This document shows, in pieces, positions 63,949 through 64,000 of a DNA stretch of 64,000 nt. A program made the translations under genes and the position numbers. Under the pieces are notes generated by a model. It saw only the letters and a list, made by a program, of their open reading frames with translations. It did not search any database and was not told the DNA's origin. Within the stretch, counting starts at the first letter, position 1. Each line of letters opens with the position of its first letter. This stretch comes from Arctopsyche grandis. Lineage: Eukaryota; Arthropoda; Insecta; Trichoptera; Hydropsychidae. The DNA is taken from assembly GCF_051622035.1 (NCBI RefSeq), contig NC_135358.1:20350001-20414000 (forward strand), given 5' to 3'.

Positions 63949-64000
63949 TGATATTTACACTTAATTGACAATGATTATGATTGTAATATTATTATTACGA

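Overview
This 64 kb window is nuclear DNA of an insect, probably holometabolous; I cannot assign the order from sequence alone. The evidence is intron-rich genes with GT-AG splicing, AT-rich introns and intergenic DNA, an insect-type Galpha-f subunit, and many small cut-and-paste transposon remnants. No CRISPR array, operon or rRNA gene is present. Layout, left to right: the 3' half of a zona pellucida (ZP) domain membrane protein (+, runs off the left edge); an ammonium transporter, Amt (-, 12 coding exons); about 11 kb of repeat-rich spacer; an SV2-like major facilitator transporter (+, 10 coding exons); AT-rich spacer; cullin-1 (-, 19 coding exons) with a GC-rich island upstream that is probably its promoter; an NKRF-like G-patch/R3H protein (+); the complex I subunit NDUFA8 (-); metaxin-2 (+); the Galpha-f subunit (-); a repeat-rich block with an incomplete BEL/Pao element nested in an older solo LTR; and the 5' part of Smad2/3 (Smox, +), whose first intron is about 9 kb and which runs off the right edge. 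I rebuilt exon structures by hand. In the six genes complete in the window whose whole reading frame I summed (Amt, SV2-like, Cul1, NKRF-like, metaxin-2, Galpha-f) and in NDUFA8, the frame stays open across every junction and gives a protein close to the usual family length. The genes do not form one pathway. The nearest to a functional pair is NDUFA8 (inner membrane) and metaxin-2 (outer membrane), two mitochondrial genes placed head to head 1.3 kb apart. The intergenic DNA and long introns are dominated by terminal-inverted-repeat elements: hAT-type elements with 8-bp target duplications, a 530-bp element flanked by TTAA, several long palindromes, a four-copy dispersed palindromic family, and relics of Merlin, mariner-like, RTE and CR1/Jockey-like elements. 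I saw no clearly new multi-gene system. The items most worth a second look are the unusual DNA-contact hairpin predicted for Smad2/3, the small ORF in the exon before the SV2-like start codon, and the chimeric palindromic repeats.
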